DNA of 64,000 nucleotides from Chitinophaga filiformis (lineage in GTDB: Bacteria > Bacteroidota > Bacteroidia > Chitinophagales > Chitinophagaceae), in contig NZ_FNBN01000014.1 of assembly GCF_900102545.1 (NCBI RefSeq), forward strand, positions 54,662-118,661. The letters run 5' to 3'. The notes beneath the pieces were generated by a model, which saw only the letters and a program-made list of their open reading frames with translations, ran no database searches and was not told the DNA's origin. The translations under genes and the position numbers were made by a program. Of the stretch, positions 35,432 to 44,852 are shown piece by piece; the first letter of the stretch is position 1, and each line of letters starts with the position of its first letter.

Positions 35432-35626
35432 ATGACAATCAAGAAAACCACCAATGAAAAGCGGGCGATCAAACAGGTAAAACGTAAGACCGCCGGCGCT
35501 ACAGATGTTGCCAAAGCCGCTCCGAAAAAGGAGTTCAATGACGATAAGAACAATACCCTGGAAGGGTATGATGAGAATGAGTATGATACTAAGGACCAGG
35601 CTGACGAAAAGCGCCGTAAGGCTTAG
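35432..35626 (+). CDS. Small charged hypothetical protein
   Basis: 64 residues, no signal or membrane segment; basic N-half (TIKKTTNEKRAIKQVKRKTA) and acidic C-half (FNDDKNNTLEGYDENEYDTKDQADEKRRKA), probably disordered. The 91-residue frame from 35351 has an unlikely N-terminus. Its stop overlaps the convergent phosphoesterase by 4 bp. Function unknown. Confidence 0.55.
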   Translation: MTIKKTTNEKRAIKQVKRKTAGATDVAKAAPKKEFNDDKNNTLEGYDENEYDTKDQADEKRRKA

Positions 35627-36564
35627 ACCGTCCATCCATAGGGAATGTATTCATTCTCAAAGCTGCCATCATCATAGAGGTTGACCATGGCATAACCGTT
35701 TTCAGTGCGGTACCTGACGCCTTTCCACCAGTTGCCGCTCACAGCTCCGTTACTGATGTAAGTGACGCCGTTGTACATTACCTGCTCATAGAGGTGAATG
35801 TGTCCGCTCATGCACAGTTTGATGTTCAGATGCTGGTCAAACAGTGCCACAAGGCGGGCGGCATCTGTATGCATGGAACCAACGCCCAGCTCATAACCCG
35901 TATCTTCCTTGAATTTATTATCGACCACTACTGTTGCTGCTGATACGATCGGTACGTGAGAAAAGATAATGACAGGCAGCTGGGTATTGGCTGCGAGATC
36001 TTTTTCCAGCCAGTCGAACTGCTCATCGTCCAGCTTGCAGGTATACCAGATACCGTCCTTTTTAGGCTGGATGCTGTCGAGGATGATGAAGTGCCAGCCA
36101 GCCTTGTCAAAGCTGCGGTACGGCTTTTCCAGGCGCATCATTTCCAGGGAGTATTTCTTGCCATATAATGGATCGGTTGTTTGTCCGGCGCCCCAGATAT
36201 CATGGTTGCCGATACAATATTCGATGGGCAGGCTGTTGTCGCTTTTCATCAGTCCATGCCAGAGATTCCACTGCACCTCTACACGGTCTTTGGGTTGTTT
36301 AAGCGCGTCCATGATACAGTCGCCGGTATTCATGATAAAAGCAGGCGCATCTTTTTGGGACTGTATATGGTGGAGACATTTGGCGAGTCCCTCGGGCGCT
36401 TTCATTTCAGGTTCCAGGTGCACGTCTGTCAGGTGAGCAAAGCGCAGTACTCTTTTTTTAGGTTTGATGATCCCTTCTGTAACGGCTGCAAAAGCCCGGG
36501 TGCCGGGTAATGCACCGATCAGTGCACCAAGGCCGAGGTTTTTCAATAATGAGCGACGATCCAT
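35623..36564 (-). CDS. Exported calcineurin-type metallophosphoesterase (Tat signal)
   Basis: 313 residues with an N-terminal MDRRSLLKNLGLGALIGALP, a twin-arginine signal. Metallophosphoesterase motifs: FAHLTDVHLEP (D-x-H), NTGDCIMD (GD-x-x), CIGNHDIWG (GNHD), VIIFSHVP and LCMSGHIHLYEQ (GHxH). Folded in the cytoplasm and exported with metals already bound would be consistent. Substrate unknown. Its promoter carries TAAGTTTG on the minus strand at 36589-36596. Confidence 0.87.
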   Translation of the reverse strand: MDRRSLLKNLGLGALIGALPGTRAFAAVTEGIIKPKKRVLRFAHLTDVHLEPEMKAPEGLAKCLHHIQSQKDAPAFIMNTGDCIMDALKQPKDRVEVQWNLWHGLMKSDNSLPIEYCIGNHDIWGAGQTTDPLYGKKYSLEMMRLEKPYRSFDKAGWHFIILDSIQPKKDGIWYTCKLDDEQFDWLEKDLAANTQLPVIIFSHVPIVSAATVVVDNKFKEDTGYELGVGSMHTDAARLVALFDQHLNIKLCMSGHIHLYEQVMYNGVTYISNGAVSGNWWKGVRYRTENGYAMVNLYDDGSFENEYIPYGWTV

Positions 36565-36588
36565 ATGATTGTGAATTTTGAGTTGTTA

Positions 36589-36596
36589 CAAACTTA
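36589..36596 (-). promoter_or_regulatory. -7 box of the metallophosphoesterase gene
   Basis: TAAGTTTG on the minus strand fits TAnnTTTG, 24 nt before the start codon. Confidence 0.4.
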
Positions 36597-36759
36597 TAGG
36601 CTTGCGTCCGGAGATGCCAGCGAAAAAGGGAGTATTAATATAAAAATAATATATAGTCTGGCCTTGTTTCGGCTTTGTACATAAAATGTTGAAAATAAGT
36701 GAGTATGGCTACCTGAATACAGCTAAGATTTCATTAATTTAAAGATAAAACGAAAGGTT

Positions 36760-37680
36760 ATGGCAAGGCAACAAGGTGTTCTTCCATTTACAGGGCCGCT
36801 TGGTAATATGGTCGGGTATCGCAGGAATGGGAAATATCTCCTGCGGAAGCGGCCCCTGTTTGTGAGACAGTCGGCAGCGACTAAATTAGCTGCGAAAGAT
36901 TTCGGTACCGCCAGCAAGGGAGCTGCCTTGCTGCGTCGTGCATTATATGCTGAGTTGCATAGGCATTATGACAGTGATCTTATTACGCGATTGAATAAGG
37001 CACTGGCGGATGTGATGCGTAAGGACAAATATTATGCGGTAGGAGAGCGGCGTTTGAATGTGAGTAATATGCAGGCGTTCCGTGGGTTCAGATTTAATGA
37101 AGTCAGTGGGCATGAGCGCTTGTTGTCATCTACGCCGGTGATCAGAGAAGATGTGAATGGTATTCATGTTGATCTTTCTGCGTTTGGGGTTTATCCACCT
37201 AAAAGTGTGACGCATGTTGCTGTCAAAGCGATTGTAGTATCTGTTAACTTTGAAAGAAATGCGGTACAGGTGTCTGCATCTGAGACGGTGACTATTAAGA
37301 AAGGGAAGCCGTTGGCAACAGCCACACTTAGTATTCCTCCGATACACGAGCCGTGTGTTGCGCGTAAAGGAATGAGGATCGTTTTGCTGGAAGTACAGCC
37401 GTATATCCAAGCGAATGGAGCCCTGGTATCATCAGGTAACAGGCTGGGGTATGCGTTGGATGTTGTGGCAGTGCTTCCACCGGCGGAACAGATGGTGAAA
37501 GTAAAGAGAGCATATAAGAATAAGGCCCCAATGCTAAAAGTTATTCCTGTATATACTGGACGGGCTGTTGAGCGTACAGCCGGGGTATGGTTTGTTAACA
37601 GAAATGTTGTGCCCAGTTTGAAAGTTCCTTTCTTAGCGAATGATCTTCCGCAGCTACTGCTGCTAAGTGAAGATCAGTAA
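36760..37680 (+). CDS. Hypothetical protein of a Bacteroidota-specific family
   Basis: 306 residues, no signal peptide. The start MARQQGVLPFTGPLGNMVGY resembles a group of uncharacterised proteins I recall from Flavobacteriia and Chitinophagia that begin MARQ-x-GI...G-x-GN and continue with a Lys/Arg-rich patch (RKRPLFVRQSAATK here). The rest alternates beta-strand-like stretches. No catalytic motif seen. It is the last gene before the defence-like cassette, with a nearly 400-bp gap. Confidence 0.6.
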   Translation: MARQQGVLPFTGPLGNMVGYRRNGKYLLRKRPLFVRQSAATKLAAKDFGTASKGAALLRRALYAELHRHYDSDLITRLNKALADVMRKDKYYAVGERRLNVSNMQAFRGFRFNEVSGHERLLSSTPVIREDVNGIHVDLSAFGVYPPKSVTHVAVKAIVVSVNFERNAVQVSASETVTIKKGKPLATATLSIPPIHEPCVARKGMRIVLLEVQPYIQANGALVSSGNRLGYALDVVAVLPPAEQMVKVKRAYKNKAPMLKVIPVYTGRAVERTAGVWFVNRNVVPSLKVPFLANDLPQLLLLSEDQ

Positions 37681-37981
37681 GGCGCTTGTTCGTTAGCGTT
37701 GTAGTCCTTTTCAATGCGATGTTTAGCCCCTAAATAACGGAGATCAGGTCTCCGGATGGATAGCCATGTCTTATTCGTATTTTCCCTTCAAATTTCGCAT
37801 CCTTTTGGCCATTTTTGTTATTGTTGATGTCCTTCTTTGGAGAATGTTTGCTGCATTTCTATATGGAAATAGATTAGGACATTAGTCTTAATATGCCTGA
37901 AAAGACGGGAAAGGGATATAGTAACCATGGCTTTGTGCTGGAGGTGAGCTGGACCTGTAGGATTGATACAGTAGCATTTGC
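37681..37981. other. 300-bp gap with no recognised feature
   Basis: Only a short palindrome near GAGATCAGGTCTCC (37740-37753) stands out. No gene or terminator with a T run is evident. Confidence 0.5.
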
Positions 37982-38079
37982 TTACCGGAAGGCTCTCGAT
38001 AAGGCCGTTAATCCCTCTTCCAACTCTGTTTCAGAAAGAGCACCATAACCTAAGCGTATGCCGTTGATTTTAGGTTCGC
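37982..38079 (-). pseudogene. 3' stump of a MocR-type (GntR/aminotransferase) regulator
   Basis: On the minus strand the frame reads PKINGIRLGYGALSETELEE then GLTALSRAFR and stop. This is the ending of MocR/PdxR-like proteins, whose aminotransferase domain finishes with a GIRLG(F/Y)..L...ELEEG pattern. Nothing upstream in this frame continues the homology, because the 1499-residue gene ends there. The rest of the gene is missing from the window, so the stump marks an insertion or replacement boundary. Confidence 0.65.
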
Positions 38080-41000
38080 TCAGTATGCACTGAATCCTTC
38101 ATCGAGGTAATTACATACCGCATCGGCTGTTCTGATGGCATCTTCGTAGTTATTCACAGGTTTGGTCAGTTCATCCAGCAGGTAAGCGGGCAGGAGCCTT
38201 CTTTTCTTTAATTCGGCGTGCGCTTCCGCTGCATCTCCTCCCGTTATCGCAATAGGAATGACTGGTACATTGGCTTCCTGGGCTTTCCTGAAAGATTCAA
38301 AAGTACCTCTCATTCCCCCAATCAGGATCACTGCATACGCCCTCGCGAAGATTCTTTCATATGATTGCTCTTCATTGGCTACCCGTTCTATCACTCCTCC
38401 CTGGTACTCCAATTTCTGCTTTTCTACTACGACCTGAATGAGATAGCCTTCATCAATGATCTCATCCTTTGCCAGCTGGGCTGCGTATGCGTCTGAGACT
38501 ACAGCGTCTACACCACGCCATCCAGCGGTGATAATGCCGTAACCGGATTTAGCGAGTTCTATGGCAATAGCGTTAGTGACCATCCATTCCGTTTGGGAAA
38601 GGCGGCTTTTGCTGCTGCCGACGACGAGGACCCATTTTTGTTTGAAGTTGTGGGTGTTGGGGCGTTGAAAAGAAGAGGCTAAATTGGCAATTACAAAGTC
38701 TTCACCTTCAGTAATCCGGAAACTTAATAGGGGATATTGTTCTTTTTCCTTTTTTGCTTTTTCATAGATATAAGCACGGAAGGAATCCATTGTTATATGA
38801 GTGTTGTTTACTACCGCTTCGCCATATAGTCCATCCAATACTATGCTGTTCCTTTCAGAAGAATCGTTGTCATGGCGCATCAATGGAACCTTAAAGAAAC
38901 AGTAAGGAGCCGGGGTAGCCCTCAAAATTTGTGGTACGAGAGAACCTGAGCTTTCGATTTTCTCTATGTGGATATCAGCCAAAGGAGGATATTCAGCCAA
39001 AACTATGACCTTAACAAAGTCGGCATTGATTAATACCTCAATATGCTTACTGATGTTTACCAGGTCAGCAGCATTTTTATCAGACCAGGAAGGTAGAAGC
39101 AGGAAAATGTCCCCCATGTGGCTCAACATATAGCCACATAAATAGATATACAGCACTCTTTTTTTGTCTGGATGCTCATTTCTTTGGGCAATCTGCCTGA
39201 TCAGATCACGAATATCTTTTCCATGATTGACTAATTTCATCCCGGCTTTGGGTGTAAATAGGGAAATATTATCCTGTTTGGGCTTGTTTTCTAATGCATT
39301 TGAGAGCCAGTTGCCAAATTCCCGCGCATTCCGTTCCGCGAAAGGAATGCCGGGCAGATTTTCATATTCTCCCACACCGATAGATAGTCCCCACACTTCA
39401 TATTCTTCTTTGATTCGTTTTAATTGGTTGACCAATGGTGCAGTAATAGTTTTCATTTCATCGATCAGTTTAGGAATATCTATCCCTGATAATACCGGTC
39501 TTTTATCAGCAGGTAACAAGGGATAGAATCTATAAGCTGATGGATCTGGCTCCCGTTTATCTTCCAAAATGAAATAGACCGGAATTTGCATAGCGTCGGC
39601 AATCGCCAGTAGCTTTTCGATGTTGTATTTTGCTTCCTGAACGTACATAGCCTCTTTCAAAGCAATAAAAATCATATCCGGAAACCGGTTATGAACGGAG
39701 AATGATTTATCAATGGCGGCCCAGGTGTCTAAGTGTTCAAAATCGACCCTGTTTTCATGTAAGGCAAATTTTACCTGGTTGTAAAAAGTAAAAGCGCCTG
39801 GTTCTGTTTTAGAATAGAATAAGCATTGTACTATGTCTCTTGTTTGGAGATATTCATAAGTCTTTGGAGCTCTGGGTGAGGTATCTGGGACCTCCGCAGT
39901 TTTAGATAAAAATATATCATTCCAGTGATCCTTATGTACGATGAATAACGGCGTTTGCCATGCATTACCATCATGAGCGAACGCCAGAAACTGGTTAAGT
40001 ACCGATTGGTAAAGGTCGATGTAATTTATAGCCCGTTGCTTACTGAGGCATTGTGTGATAGCTTCGGTAAGCATTCCTCCTATACCGGGTAGCTCATAAC
40101 ACATTTCCTCAAGATGTGTGGCCATGATGGATCTGTGCTTAGGATTGTTTTCATCCAGCCAGTTCCGGCTGCCGCCGTGGGTATCGAGTATTAATATAAT
40201 TGTTGGATTATTGGGTGCAGTTTTGATCAGTGCATTGAATTCGGCGTCGGTGAGGATGCCATTTTGTTCATTGCTGGTATATTCAGATGTCTGGTCAAGA
40301 TCGTGAAAAAAAAGGGCGGAGTTATTCTGCTGATTGCTGGAGTGACCACTGAAGTAAAATAGAATGGCGTCTTCGCCTTTGGCGGTTGAAAGCCTCTCTG
40401 CTAGGTGGTTGACTACGTTGGCTCTTGTAGCTTCTTTGTCGATGATCAATCTGGCATTCTCTGCTTCGAGTAATTGTGCGTTCTCAAGGGCAACCCGCAT
40501 TTTCCTGGCGTCGTTTACTGATTCATGCAGATTGAATTGCTTGTCTGCATAGTTATTGATGCCAACGAATATGCCGTATGTTTTGCCTTGCTTGTCTTGT
40601 TTCTTTTGTTCCTCTTGATTTATTAAATTCTCGACATCCTTATAGGCTGCCTTCAGGAAGGATCTGACGCCTTCTTTTTCTATATAGTCTAACATCGTGG
40701 CACCATTCAACAACAACGCAATTTCGTGTATGTTGAATTGTTGCCAGTCACATTCCTCTTCGATAACAAAGTATACCAGTATTTTCCTTGCCTGGCAGAT
40801 GTTCATTATCGTCTTAAACCGGAACAGGTTTATTCCGGATAATAATTTGGGCACAAGTCCTATAAAAAGGATTTGTGTTTCAAACAGCTCTTTGACCAAT
40901 CTTAAGACGTCCGGTTCCTCTTGACTATCCTCCCGGCCAAAAAATTCGCTCCATAATGAGGCATGAGAAAAGGTACCCTTTGGCGCGTCTATCTTGAAGC

Positions 41001-42579
41001 TATATATGCGGTGCAATAGCCATAGACTCTTCACCTCTTTCTGTGGTAACATATTTGCAATGAGTACCTGTAAGTAGGGGACAACCCTTTCTCGTCCCAC
41101 TTTTAGAGTCGCTCCTTCAAGCATTTCATTTAATTCGGCCAGCCTATTTTCTGCCTCAGCATCGTGCCCCTGTTCATTGAGCACTTTTTTTACTTCATCC
41201 AGGGGGGCAGCCTTTGATCGCGAGAATAGTTGTTGATCCAAATCGAGTATTCCTGGTATGAGATGTGGTAAGGTAAAGATACTGGCATTAGCGCTTGATT
41301 GCACAAATTGCTGTAACAAGCTATTATAGAATTCGGCATAGGTAACGCTCCGGTCTGATCCGACCAGTATCTTTTCAAAAGAACTCTCCGGTTTTTTTTC
41401 GGTTACCGCACGTCCCGTGACAATCAGAGTGAATACCCGATAATCCGGTGCGTACCAGTCCGGAGTGATGCTATCGGCTTCAAGAACTACGACCACATCA
41501 GGAATGCTGTTGAAATTTTTCAGTATAAGCTCTCTTATTTGGTGCGGAGTGATTATTGCATTCAGTGTCTCAAGTGGATTATCTCCGCAATTTATATAAA
41601 TGATAATTCTGTCGCTTTCTTTTAAAGTGGAGAGCAGTGTGTCAATCTTATAATGAAACCCCGCCAGTCCTGTATTCATTAGTAATTTTACGTTTTCCCT
41701 CCGCATATATCTTTTTTGAACGAGGACATCTGATATCTTATATAACAGGGACATAGACTGCTTCTGTACAAGTGATACAAAGAATCCATATACTTTTTCT
41801 TCCTGATCAATAGACCTTTCGTCTGCGGAGGACGGATCTGTTTTCACTATCTTCTTCAACCTGTTACTTAACGATGGTGGCAAATTTATCCTCACCGGCG
41901 TTCTGCCATCTATCACCTCATCAGTAAGCACAATACGTTTGGATGTTACTGTGCCAGGTTCAACTTCTACAGTGTCTGGCTTGTTTAAAGCATTTTGCAA
42001 TAAGCTGGAGAATTGCTTGTTATCTTTTTCCAAAGCCGCTATCAGATTAACAATACCCAATCCACGACTAGTATTCTTCTTTTGCAGTTCCTGCGCAAGC
42101 GAACTAAGTATCTGCTCAGCAGCGGCTTTTTCATCTACCTCCATGATTGCTGTCCATTGCTGCGCATCATAATAGTTTCTCCATGCACTTCCCTGCGTAT
42201 TCTGTCGCGAGTATTGATACAGGAATGCCGCCAGTTCTTCCTTTACAAACTGTCTTCCCCTATTTGCACGCAGATCTTCTAACAGGCATTGTCTGACTTC
42301 GGCATCCATCTCAAAGAGGTCTGGGCCGGTCTGGCGGAACAGGTTACACTGGATGCAATCATTCACTGCCAGTGCATCAATCTTACAAGCTACACTGTTC
42401 TTTATAAACGTGCCGAAGTTGGCCCATATCTGGTACAGGAGATGTACAGTAACAGCAACCGGGAAGGCAGCCAACTGTATCAGCTCCACATGATCGCCAT
42501 TAGGGTAAAGAGGAGCAAAGCGGCTTGTGAACGACTGAATCGTTTCCCTGGCTTCCTGATGATGACCATTATTGCTCAT
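38080..42579 (-). CDS. Giant conflict-system protein with two pseudo-caspase domains and a SLOG-like C-terminus
   Basis: 1499 residues, no signal or membrane span. N-terminal helical segment (30-135; LYQIWANF...LFEMDAEVRQCLL), a coupling region, and alpha/beta segments at 255-390, 555-650 and 905-1045 (the last with TIR-like DMIFIALKE and IPVYFILEDK strands). Caspase-like domain 1 (about 667-890) starts YGIFVGINNYAD and keeps SGH (His746), but the cysteine site reads LILDTHGGS. Domain 2 (about 1062-1230) starts GLSIGVGEYENLPG, with YLCGYM and VIVLAEYPP where His and Cys belong, so both are probably inactive. Residues 1313-1450 (VLVVGSSKSR, GYGIITAGWRGVDAV, ILIGGMRGTFESF) resemble a SLOG/LOG nucleotide sensor. 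Start overlaps the vWA stop (ATGA). Likely sensor/scaffold of the cassette; function inferred. Confidence 0.8.
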   Translation of the reverse strand: MSNNGHHQEARETIQSFTSRFAPLYPNGDHVELIQLAAFPVAVTVHLLYQIWANFGTFIKNSVACKIDALAVNDCIQCNLFRQTGPDLFEMDAEVRQCLLEDLRANRGRQFVKEELAAFLYQYSRQNTQGSAWRNYYDAQQWTAIMEVDEKAAAEQILSSLAQELQKKNTSRGLGIVNLIAALEKDNKQFSSLLQNALNKPDTVEVEPGTVTSKRIVLTDEVIDGRTPVRINLPPSLSNRLKKIVKTDPSSADERSIDQEEKVYGFFVSLVQKQSMSLLYKISDVLVQKRYMRRENVKLLMNTGLAGFHYKIDTLLSTLKESDRIIIYINCGDNPLETLNAIITPHQIRELILKNFNSIPDVVVVLEADSITPDWYAPDYRVFTLIVTGRAVTEKKPESSFEKILVGSDRSVTYAEFYNSLLQQFVQSSANASIFTLPHLIPGILDLDQQLFSRSKAAPLDEVKKVLNEQGHDAEAENRLAELNEMLEGATLKVGRERVVPYLQVLIANMLPQKEVKSLWLLHRIYSFKIDAPKGTFSHASLWSEFFGREDSQEEPDVLRLVKELFETQILFIGLVPKLLSGINLFRFKTIMNICQARKILVYFVIEEECDWQQFNIHEIALLLNGATMLDYIEKEGVRSFLKAAYKDVENLINQEEQKKQDKQGKTYGIFVGINNYADKQFNLHESVNDARKMRVALENAQLLEAENARLIIDKEATRANVVNHLAERLSTAKGEDAILFYFSGHSSNQQNNSALFFHDLDQTSEYTSNEQNGILTDAEFNALIKTAPNNPTIILILDTHGGSRNWLDENNPKHRSIMATHLEEMCYELPGIGGMLTEAITQCLSKQRAINYIDLYQSVLNQFLAFAHDGNAWQTPLFIVHKDHWNDIFLSKTAEVPDTSPRAPKTYEYLQTRDIVQCLFYSKTEPGAFTFYNQVKFALHENRVDFEHLDTWAAIDKSFSVHNRFPDMIFIALKEAMYVQEAKYNIEKLLAIADAMQIPVYFILEDKREPDPSAYRFYPLLPADKRPVLSGIDIPKLIDEMKTITAPLVNQLKRIKEEYEVWGLSIGVGEYENLPGIPFAERNAREFGNWLSNALENKPKQDNISLFTPKAGMKLVNHGKDIRDLIRQIAQRNEHPDKKRVLYIYLCGYMLSHMGDIFLLLPSWSDKNAADLVNISKHIEVLINADFVKVIVLAEYPPLADIHIEKIESSGSLVPQILRATPAPYCFFKVPLMRHDNDSSERNSIVLDGLYGEAVVNNTHITMDSFRAYIYEKAKKEKEQYPLLSFRITEGEDFVIANLASSFQRPNTHNFKQKWVLVVGSSKSRLSQTEWMVTNAIAIELAKSGYGIITAGWRGVDAVVSDAYAAQLAKDEIIDEGYLIQVVVEKQKLEYQGGVIERVANEEQSYERIFARAYAVILIGGMRGTFESFRKAQEANVPVIPIAITGGDAAEAHAELKKRRLLPAYLLDELTKPVNNYEDAIRTADAVCNYLDEGFSAY

Positions 42580-43769
42580 TGACCAATATTTGAGATGCCT
42601 TTTGTTTTGAAGAACTGGATGATGTTTCCCATGTGATCGCTGTTATCATTGCCTGGCTCGAACATCTTTACAAAGGTGCTGATCTTCTCTGCAGATGTGC
42701 CTTTCCATCGTTGTTCAGGTAGTGGATTCAGCCAGGCGATACGATGCGACCGTAATTGGTATAATAATCTGAATACTTTTCTGACGCGGTCTTCGCTGTA
42801 ATAACCTCTCGCAGCTCCGGCATCACTAACGATGAGAATGTTCCTGGACGGGCTGGTGATGAGCTTCCGGAGTTTTACACTCCGCGTATGTTCGGGATTG
42901 GTGAATAAATATTCTGAGGGGTAGTTACGAAAATAGAAGACGTCGCCTTCATTCTTCACGTTGCCAGTGGTAGCACTTTCCACGATAGCATCAGTCAGGT
43001 CTTTGAATGCGATCATGGATCCTTCATGATCTATCATTAATGTCCAGCGGGTGACAAAACCATCTTCTTCCCTCAGCTTCCAGTCATCGAAATATCCTTT
43101 CCGCGCAACTTCCTCTACTGTGGCGGGGATGTCTACTGTCGGACGACCTGCACCAGGCACTTTGTAACGCAGGGACCGGATCGTCTGTTCTATGAAACGC
43201 CGGCTGACCGGTAGGTAACGGTTATCAAAAGTGTAATTCTTCTTTCGGAAGAGATGATTGTAGTTGCGGTCTGTCGCCGTGGCCCCTGTATCGTCCTTTA
43301 CTTCACTGATATAGAAATTCAACTCACCGACTTCCTCTTCCATGATTGTTTCGGTTGTCTTTTGTGATTCCTGGTTATTGTTAGCGTCGTCCTTTCCGGT
43401 TTCCGTTACAGGTGTTTTTGTTTCTTTATCGTTAGTTGTAGTATTGGTTTCTTTACGTTCTACAGTCTTCTTATCAGCAGGAGGAAAAATATCCTGCTGT
43501 GTGTATATACCCAGGTGCCTGTCGAGTATTTCTTCCAGCACCTGTTCGTTCATAATACTGTTTTTAAGGTGGAAGGGTTTCAGCCAGAGCTTTTTACACA
43601 GGAATAATAACTCGTTCCTCGAGGTAAGGCCGTAGCCTTTCTGTAGCGTATCTATCAGCAACAGATAGGAGGAGAGGTCTACGCCTTTATGCGGCATGCC
43701 TTTTTCCACCCTCATTATTTCGAGGAAAGCATTTTGCAATGGGAACCTTATGTCCGGCTGATTGCTCAT
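42576..43769 (-). CDS. vWA-domain protein, partner of the MoxR ATPase
   Basis: 397 residues. Helical N-terminal part, a Thr/Lys/Glu-rich linker (about 100-148), then a von Willebrand A-like domain (about 240-380). The MIDAS loop reads LMIDHEGSM (residues 245-252) instead of DxSxS, while ILIVSDAGAARGYY and HRIAWLNPLPEQRWKGTSAE match vWA proteins coupled to MoxR ATPases in ternary conflict systems. ATGA overlaps at both ends link it to the ATPase and to the giant protein, implying stoichiometric synthesis. Predicted to bind the ATPase and pass conformational changes to an effector. Confidence 0.78.
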   Translation of the reverse strand: MSNQPDIRFPLQNAFLEIMRVEKGMPHKGVDLSSYLLLIDTLQKGYGLTSRNELLFLCKKLWLKPFHLKNSIMNEQVLEEILDRHLGIYTQQDIFPPADKKTVERKETNTTTNDKETKTPVTETGKDDANNNQESQKTTETIMEEEVGELNFYISEVKDDTGATATDRNYNHLFRKKNYTFDNRYLPVSRRFIEQTIRSLRYKVPGAGRPTVDIPATVEEVARKGYFDDWKLREEDGFVTRWTLMIDHEGSMIAFKDLTDAIVESATTGNVKNEGDVFYFRNYPSEYLFTNPEHTRSVKLRKLITSPSRNILIVSDAGAARGYYSEDRVRKVFRLLYQLRSHRIAWLNPLPEQRWKGTSAEKISTFVKMFEPGNDNSDHMGNIIQFFKTKGISNIGQ

Positions 43770-44812
43770 AGTGGTATTTGTGCCTCGGTAGATAAAGGTT
43801 GTTCCATGGTTTTGAAATTGAACAGGGCGGTAGTCGTTTTAAACAACACATTCCCGAAGGGCACAGGTACCTGGTTGTTGTCATTTACTTTGTCATTCAG
43901 CCAATCCTGTAATGCGGCGTCGTCAGCTAATGTAGCGGGCCCTGTTCCCGGATCGCTGCATTCTTTCAGGACAGAGAACCAGTCAATGAATTCACTGGTG
44001 TTGATAGCTTTCCGGTACAAGCTGGCTTCTGTATTCATGCCTTTGCGGAGTGTTATAAAGGTCATCACCGCCTTTTCGATCAGTGAATCGGTTTCCTCCT
44101 GTGTTTGATAGAACCGTGCTTTCAGGATCCTTTCCAGCCATTCCTTTGTTTCAGGCGTCTCCAGTTTCTGTGCAGAGAACATGTCGATGTAATGAAACAC
44201 ACATCGGCGGAGGAATGCGTCGCTGAGATCCTTCTCGCCGTTACTGGTGATGACAATAAAAGGTTTATGTTCAAAAGAAGGTGACTCGCCTGTTTCAGGA
44301 ATGTAGAAGCTATTCCTTTCCAGTTCGTTCAGCAGGTCGTTACTGAAATCAATATCGGCTTTATCTATTTCGTCGATCAGCAATACAGCTTTCCTGTCGT
44401 CTTCGCTATGCCGCATCGCCTCCGCCATAGGTCCCCAGGACCGATAGCGGTCTTTATTCCGCATATTGGTATTCTTGTTTTTGAAGTTGGCATCTCTGAG
44501 TCGCAAAAGATGGTCATATTCATATAAACCCTCCCTGGCTTTGGAAGTAGATTTTACGTTCCATTCAAAATATTTCTGCTGATTATACAACTCTCCTTCA
44601 TACCATTCATACGCTATGGCTTTGGCCAGCAGGGATTTGCCGCAACCCGGTTCACCCATGAGAAGAAGGGGCCGTTCCAGTAGTAATGCCAGATTCACTG
44701 CTTTGCACAGTTCTTCATCTGCGAAGTAAGGGAAAATAGTTTCCTTTCCATCTCCCTTTTGTACTGCTGTTGTTCTGTTAAGATGTTTGCTTAAATATGA
44801 GGGGTGAGCCAT
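43766..44812 (-). CDS. MoxR-type AAA+ ATPase
   Basis: 348 residues. Walker A LMGEPGCGKS (53-60), Walker B VLLIDEIDKAD (143-152), sensor 1 in FIVITSNGEKDLSDAFLRRC (Asn191) with the LRRC arginine finger region, as in the MoxR/NorQ branch. These ATPases usually work with a vWA protein, here the next gene (ATGA overlap). The C-terminal third is not typical MoxR and may contact the large partner. It follows the CHAT gene by 40 bp. Confidence 0.9.
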   Translation of the reverse strand: MAHPSYLSKHLNRTTAVQKGDGKETIFPYFADEELCKAVNLALLLERPLLLMGEPGCGKSLLAKAIAYEWYEGELYNQQKYFEWNVKSTSKAREGLYEYDHLLRLRDANFKNKNTNMRNKDRYRSWGPMAEAMRHSEDDRKAVLLIDEIDKADIDFSNDLLNELERNSFYIPETGESPSFEHKPFIVITSNGEKDLSDAFLRRCVFHYIDMFSAQKLETPETKEWLERILKARFYQTQEETDSLIEKAVMTFITLRKGMNTEASLYRKAINTSEFIDWFSVLKECSDPGTGPATLADDAALQDWLNDKVNDNNQVPVPFGNVLFKTTTALFNFKTMEQPLSTEAQIPL

Positions 44813-44852
44813 ATCAATCGCATTTTGTATTTAGTGAATCGGAAAATTTATA

